Source: an uncultured Bacteroidales bacterium
Lineage (GTDB): Bacteria > Bacteroidota > Bacteroidia > Bacteroidales > UBA3663
Assembly: GCA_937899265.1 (NCBI GenBank)
Contig: CALBPV010000089.1
Location: forward strand, 1 to 33,746
Length of the DNA: 33,746 nt
Direction: 5' to 3'
Of the stretch, positions 30,049-33,746 are shown one piece after another. The notes below the pieces were generated by a model. It was not told the origin of the DNA. It ran no database searches and saw nothing but the letters and a program-made list of their open reading frames with translations. Each line of letters begins with the position of its first letter. Positions within the stretch are counted from its first letter, which is position 1. Position numbers and translations under genes: made by a program.

Positions 30049-31205
30049 AATATTTCCTGATTGCCGGCGAAGCTTCCGGCGACCTCCACGCATCGCGCCT
30101 CATGGAGGAGATTCAACGCCGCGACCCGCAAGCCGATTTCCGCTACTTCGGTGGCGACAAGATGCAGTCCGTAGGCGGTACGCTGCTGCGCCACTACCGT
30201 ACATTGGCCTATATGGGCTTTTATCCTGTGTTGCGCCATTTGCCCGACATCCTTCGCGGACGGCGTGAGTGTCGGCGCGCCATAGCCGATTTCCGGCCCG
30301 AGGCAGTCATTCTCATCGACTATCCCGGCTTCAATCTCGACTTTATCGCCCCTTGGGTCAAGAGAAAATTACCGCAAACCAAGGTGGTCTATTACATATC
30401 GCCCAAGATTTGGGCTTGGAAAAGCTATCGCCTCAGCAAAATCAAGCGTTATGTCGATCTCATGCTCTCCATTCTGCCCTTCGAGGTGGACTGGTATCAC
30501 GAGCGGGGCTATGAGGTCAACTACGTGGGAAACCCCACGGTCGATGAACTGACCGCTGTCAAGTCCCGGCCTTTCGACCGCGATGCATTCTGTGAACAGT
30601 ACGAACTGAATGCCAATCAGGACATCATTGCCATCCTTCCCGGTTCACGCAAGACCGAGATAGCCTACAATCTGCCCGTCATGATTGAGGGCTGTTGCGG
30701 ATTCCCGGGTCATCAGCTTGTGGTGGCAGGTGCACCCTCGATGACGATGGACGACTACAAGTCCATCCTCGACAATCATCGCGTGGTACCCCCCGTCAAG
30801 GTTGTCTTCAACGACCAATACTCCCTCCTGCGTGCCTCGTCGGTGGCTGCCGTCACATCAGGCACAGCCACGCTCGAGACCGCTTATCTCGAAGTGCCTC
30901 AAGTTGTCTGCTATGCCCTCAAGGGCGGTAAACTTTTTTATCGCTTCATGAAATGGGCTTTGCGGCACATCCGCTATGTCTCTCTCGTCAACCTCCTGCT
31001 CAACCGTGAAGCTGTACGCGAACTGTTGGGACCCGATTTCACCATCGACAATCTCCGCAGCGAGGTTTTCCGTCTGCTCGAGAATTCGCGCGATGCACGT
31101 CGCATGCGGGAAGACTACGCCGAGATGATACGTCTGCTCGGTCCCGCCGGAGCTCCCGAACGTGCAGCAGTGGCTGTCCTGAAACTGATTGCTTCCCCCT
31201 CTTGA
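30045..31205 (+). CDS. lpxB: Lipid-A-disaccharide synthase LpxB
   Basis: This peripheral inner-membrane glycosyltransferase joins UDP-2,3-diacylglucosamine and lipid X in lipid A synthesis. The 386-aa product starts MKYFLIAGEASGDLHASRL. Further signatures are FRYFGGDKMQSVGG (about 32-45), LIDYPGFNLDFI (about 91-102), YYISPKIWAWKSYR, PGSRKTEI and GTATLETAYL. The ATG at 30045 overlaps the surE stop; an upstream in-frame extension lies inside surE and is rejected. It shows that the host is a lipid-A-bearing Gram-negative. Confidence 0.96.
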   Translation: MKYFLIAGEASGDLHASRLMEEIQRRDPQADFRYFGGDKMQSVGGTLLRHYRTLAYMGFYPVLRHLPDILRGRRECRRAIADFRPEAVILIDYPGFNLDFIAPWVKRKLPQTKVVYYISPKIWAWKSYRLSKIKRYVDLMLSILPFEVDWYHERGYEVNYVGNPTVDELTAVKSRPFDRDAFCEQYELNANQDIIAILPGSRKTEIAYNLPVMIEGCCGFPGHQLVVAGAPSMTMDDYKSILDNHRVVPPVKVVFNDQYSLLRASSVAAVTSGTATLETAYLEVPQVVCYALKGGKLFYRFMKWALRHIRYVSLVNLLLNREAVRELLGPDFTIDNLRSEVFRLLENSRDARRMREDYAEMIRLLGPAGAPERAAVAVLKLIASPS

Positions 31206-31500
31206 TTCCCCTCTCGGTATTACTTTCCCTCCGAAATCCCCGCTCAGATTCCCCTCGTCCCCGTTAATGCCACCTGATTCCCCTCGTCCCCGTTAATGCC
31301 ACCTGATTCCCCTCGTCCCCGTTAATGCCTCCAGATTCCCCTCGTCCCGGTCAATGTCTCCAGATTCCCCTCGTCCCCGTTAATGCCACCTGATTCCCCT
31401 CGTCCCCGTTAATGTCTCCAGATTCCCCTCGTCCCGGTCAATGCCTCCAGATTCCCCTCGTCCCGGTCAATGCCTCCAGATTCCCCTCGTCCCCGTTAAT
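31204..31500. repeat. 29-bp tandem repeat (minisatellite), eight full units plus a partial
   Basis: Full 29-base units start at 31247, 31276, 31305, 31334, 31363, 31392, 31421 and 31450, with a 22-base partial unit at 31479. The core is GATTCCCCTCGTCCC, then CGTTAATG or GGTCAATG, then CCACCT, CCTCCA or TCTCCA. A degenerate unit begins at 31204. There are no spacers, so it is not CRISPR. The array fills most of the 327-base gap between lpxB and DUF5606, and no gene is seen in it. Confidence 0.92.
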
Positions 31501-31504
31501 ATTT

Positions 31505-31524
31505 TTAATAATTATAATTATTAA
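31505..31524. repeat. Perfect 20-bp A/T palindrome
   Basis: TTAATAATTATAATTATTAA reads identically on both strands and lies 8 bases upstream of the DUF5606 start, immediately after the minisatellite. It could be an operator, an easily melted site, or a hairpin in the leader RNA. No TAnnTTTG promoter is evident here. Confidence 0.7.
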
Positions 31525-31532
31525 TATAGTGT

Positions 31533-31955
31533 ATGATTGACAAAATTCTTTCCATTTCCGGCCGTCCCGGCCTCTATCGTCTTGTTGCCCGCGGCAACAA
31601 TATGCTCATCTGTGAAAACCTTGCCGACGGCCATCGTGTGCCCGCACTCCAGCGTGACCGTGTGCTGTCCTTGGCCGACATCGCCATGTATAGTACCGAC
31701 GACGAAATTCCGCTCAACACCATCTTCCGTCAGGCCAAAGAACTCACGGGCGGAAAGGTGGCTCCCGTGTCGGTCAAGGACTCTGCCGCCGACCAGAAGG
31801 CATGGTTCCTCAAGGTATTCCCCAATTACGACCAGGAGCGTGTACGTGCTTCCGACATCAAAAAATTCATCCAGTGGTACAACATCCTCATTGAGACTGG
31901 CAACGACGATTTCTCCGAGCCCGAACCCGAGGAAAAGAACGACACTCAAGCCTGA
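31533..31955 (+). CDS. DUF5606 family protein
   Basis: This 140-aa soluble protein of the Bacteroidota family DUF5606 has unknown function. The conserved N-terminal half begins MIDKILSISGRPGLYRLV and contains NNMLICENLADGHRVPA and VLSLADIAMYSTDDEIPL. The C-terminal tail is acidic (EPEPEEKND). Its stop overlaps the next gene's start (TGATG), so the two are probably co-translated. Confidence 0.8.
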   Translation: MIDKILSISGRPGLYRLVARGNNMLICENLADGHRVPALQRDRVLSLADIAMYSTDDEIPLNTIFRQAKELTGGKVAPVSVKDSAADQKAWFLKVFPNYDQERVRASDIKKFIQWYNILIETGNDDFSEPEPEEKNDTQA

Positions 31956-33346
31956 TGAAACGTCTCATTCTCTCCATTGCAGCACTGGGCATGACCGCTG
32001 TTGCGAGTGCCCAGGAGGCCATCACACCCGATGTGCTTCGTTTGCTCCAAGCCGGCGAGGCATCGTCCTCTGTGGCTGACAAAGCGCTCCGCAATGCGAT
32101 GGCACGCACATCGGTGGCTGTGCTTGCCTCCGATATGTCGGCCTTGCAGATGGGCGATACCCATTTCACCTACGAGGTGCCTGTGCGTTCCGTCACCGAC
32201 CAGCAGAGCTCTGGCCGCTGTTGGCTCTTCACCGGGATGAATGTCCTCCGTCACAAAGCTGCCAGGATGCACAACATGCGCGACCTCGAACTCTCTCAGG
32301 TCTATCTTTTCTTCTGGGACCAGTTGGAGAAGTCCAACCTTTTTCTCCAGGGTGTCATCGATACTCGCAATCTCCCCATGGACGACCGTCTCGTCGATTG
32401 GCTCTTTCAAAATCCGCTTTCCGACGGCGGCACTTTCTGCGGTGTTTATGATTTGGCTCGCAAGTATGGTGTAGTGCCACGCGAAGCAATGCCCGAGACG
32501 TATTCCTCCAACCACACCGCCCAGATTTCGATGCTTCTCAAGTGGAAACTGCGCGAGATGGCGCTCCGTTATCGTACGATGGGAGAGGAGGGAAAGTCGC
32601 TTCGTCAGATAGAAGCTCAGAAGGTCGAAGACCTCAAGACGGTCTGGCACATCCTCACGTTGGCCTACGGCGTTCCTCCTGCTACGTTCACCTGGACGCA
32701 GCGCGATGACAAAGACAAGGTGGTCTCCTCCCGCGAATATACGCCGCAGGAGTTCTACGAGACTTTCATGGATACCTCTGCCGACTACGTGATGGTCATG
32801 AACGACCCCTTGCGCGAATATTACAAAGTCTATGAGATAGACTATGACCGTCACACCTACGACGGACGCAACTGGACCTATCTCAATCTTCCCGCCGACG
32901 AAATCAAACCGCTGGCTGTGGCTTCTCTGCGAGACACGGTGGCCATGTATTTCTCATGCGATGTGGGCAAGTATCTCAATAGGGAAAACGGAACCCTCGA
33001 CCTCCGCAACTTCGACTACGAGTCCCTTCTGGGGACCACATTCGGCATGAACAAGCGGGAGCGCATACTGACCCATGCTTCTGCCTCCAGCCACGCGATG
33101 ACGCTCATCGGTGTCGATATCGATACGCTCACCAACCGGATAGAGAAGTGGGAGATAGAGAATTCGTGGGGCAAGACATCCGGATGGAACGGAAAACTCA
33201 TTATGACCGACCCATGGTTCGATGAATATATGTTCCGTCTCGTCATCGATACACGTTACGTGCCGGCCAAGTATCTCGACATGTATCGCCAGAAGCCCAT
33301 ACGCCTCCCCGCCTGGGATCCCCTCTTTGCCTCCGGCGATGAATAA
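31955..33346 (+). CDS. Exported C1-family aminopeptidase (bleomycin hydrolase / PepC type)
   Basis: This papain-fold cysteine aminopeptidase has 463 aa. The catalytic triad is visible: Cys89 in QQSSGRCWLF, His380 in SSHAMTLIGVD and Asn403 in IENSWGKTSG. Unlike the cytosolic PepC of Firmicutes, it has a typical signal peptide at 1-20 (MKRLILSIAALGMTAVASAQ), so it acts in the periplasm or beyond, probably trimming peptides. It overlaps the DUF5606 stop by 1 base. Confidence 0.93.
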   Translation: MKRLILSIAALGMTAVASAQEAITPDVLRLLQAGEASSSVADKALRNAMARTSVAVLASDMSALQMGDTHFTYEVPVRSVTDQQSSGRCWLFTGMNVLRHKAARMHNMRDLELSQVYLFFWDQLEKSNLFLQGVIDTRNLPMDDRLVDWLFQNPLSDGGTFCGVYDLARKYGVVPREAMPETYSSNHTAQISMLLKWKLREMALRYRTMGEEGKSLRQIEAQKVEDLKTVWHILTLAYGVPPATFTWTQRDDKDKVVSSREYTPQEFYETFMDTSADYVMVMNDPLREYYKVYEIDYDRHTYDGRNWTYLNLPADEIKPLAVASLRDTVAMYFSCDVGKYLNRENGTLDLRNFDYESLLGTTFGMNKRERILTHASASSHAMTLIGVDIDTLTNRIEKWEIENSWGKTSGWNGKLIMTDPWFDEYMFRLVIDTRYVPAKYLDMYRQKPIRLPAWDPLFASGDE

Positions 33347-33390
33347 GGCATAACCTCCCACCCCTTCCTTTATGAATGAGGACAGTGGGG

Positions 33391-33453
33391 ACAGGGGGAC
33401 TGGTTCCTGTCACGTTTATATTTTTGTATCGTGACAAGAACCCGTCCCCCTGT
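33391..33453. repeat. 24-bp inverted repeat (REP/MITE-like hairpin)
   Basis: Arms 33391-33414 (ACAGGGGGACTGGTTCCTGT then CACG) and 33430-33453 are complementary apart from two mismatches, around a 15-base A/T-rich loop. The sequence style, GGGGGAC-GGTTC-TGTCACG, resembles dispersed REP-like palindromes linked to IS200-like (RAYT) transposases in other bacteria; no transposase is present here. It may also end transcription of the aminopeptidase gene. Confidence 0.75.
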
Positions 33454-33551
33454 TACAATGTTATTTTCGCGCGCACGCATAAACGGGAAAAACCGGGATG
33501 GCTTTGATACGATTCCGGGATTGAAACCGTAGGCTGTACAGGACAGATTTC

Positions 33552-33746
33552 GACTCACCGGCAAAACCCGGTGTTCGAAAATAGTTTGATTGGGGCGTCA
33601 ACGACCTGTCCTGACTCCATCCGAATCGGATGGTCTCAAAATAGTTCCAGAAGCCTCCATCGTCGGACGATGGACCCGCAAAAAGATTTCCAAGCCTCCA
33701 TCGTCGGACGATGGACCCGCAAAAAGATTTCCAAGCCTCCATCGTC
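33552..33746. repeat. Palindromic repeat array continuing past the window edge
   Basis: Units share the layout GACTC or GCCTC, then a palindrome, then a spacer with AAAATAGTT or AAAAAGATT. Unit 1 (33552) has stem CACCGG/CCGGTG. Unit 2 (33613) has CCATCCGA-A-TCGGATGG. Units 3 and 4 (33653 and 33694) are identical 41-base copies with CCATCGTC-G-GACGATGG. A fifth begins at 33735 and is cut by the window end. Stem sequences differ between units but stay self-complementary. No real gene is seen from 33347 to the end. Confidence 0.85.

Noticed and set aside
31247..31500. CRISPR array from the 29-base repeats
   Set aside because: The repeats are directly adjacent with no spacers, and no cas gene is present.
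33552..33746. CRISPR array or protein gene (minus-strand frame 33461-33742) at the right end
   Set aside because: The 41-base units are contiguous without unique spacers. The predicted protein is just the translated repeat and shows no domain.

Overview
The window is a chromosomal segment of a Bacteroidota genome, most likely order Bacteroidales; I cannot fix the genus. The evidence is the promoter type (TTTG about 20 bases upstream of TAnnTTTG, seen upstream of many genes), several families largely confined to this phylum (DUF5683, DUF4924, DUF5606, HU-CCDC81 plus SPOR proteins, RsiV-like DUF3298 lipoproteins), the absence of Shine-Dalgarno sites and a moderately high GC content. About 30 protein genes and one tRNA gene are supported. 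Nearly all are housekeeping or central-metabolism genes, and no phage, integrase, transposase or defence gene was found.

Layout. Positions 1-817 hold repetitive DNA and the promoter of an aryl-pyruvate operon: iorA, iorB, two tandem phenylacetate-CoA-ligase paralogues and a double-ACT protein (818-6099, +). A bidirectional terminator separates it from a hotdog thioesterase and the rpsF-rpsR-rplI operon with a tRNA-Arg(CCG) gene (6157-7890, -). Next, on the minus strand, comes a recombination block: a SPOR/HU-like protein, recJ, recQ and a SPOUT rRNA methyltransferase, preceded by a TPR protein. A DUF3298 lipoprotein, a small 2[4Fe-4S] ferredoxin, a CstA-type transporter and recG follow (14647-19712). 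A long minus-strand run, parA, parB, DUF5683, lytic transglycosylase, RelA/SpoT homologue, DUF4924 and cellobiose phosphorylase, occupies 28981 down to 19768. Divergent from parA are surE-lpxB, then a 29-bp minisatellite, DUF5606 and a secreted C1 aminopeptidase (29266-33346). The window ends in palindromic repeats that run off its edge.

How the genes fit together. IorAB converts aryl pyruvates to aryl-acetyl-CoA and reduces ferredoxin, and the two ligases link aryl-CoA to the free acid. SurE/LpxB and the transglycosylase serve the envelope, ParAB segregates the chromosome, and RecJ/RecQ/RecG repair DNA. The intergenic region between parA and surE carries two perfect DnaA boxes.

Most unusual points: (i) two copies of a composite element, a G/C-rich hairpin followed by a strict 7-bp-register repeat array, flanking the iorA promoter; (ii) four 11-bp helically phased TTTTGTG-like boxes upstream of that promoter; (iii) a RelA/SpoT protein whose hydrolase HDxxED motif reads HDVVKL and which seems to lack the zinc-finger domain; (iv) palindromic repeats at the right end whose stem sequences differ but remain self-complementary. 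I did not find a clear multi-gene novel system. The repeats are the best candidates for something undescribed.
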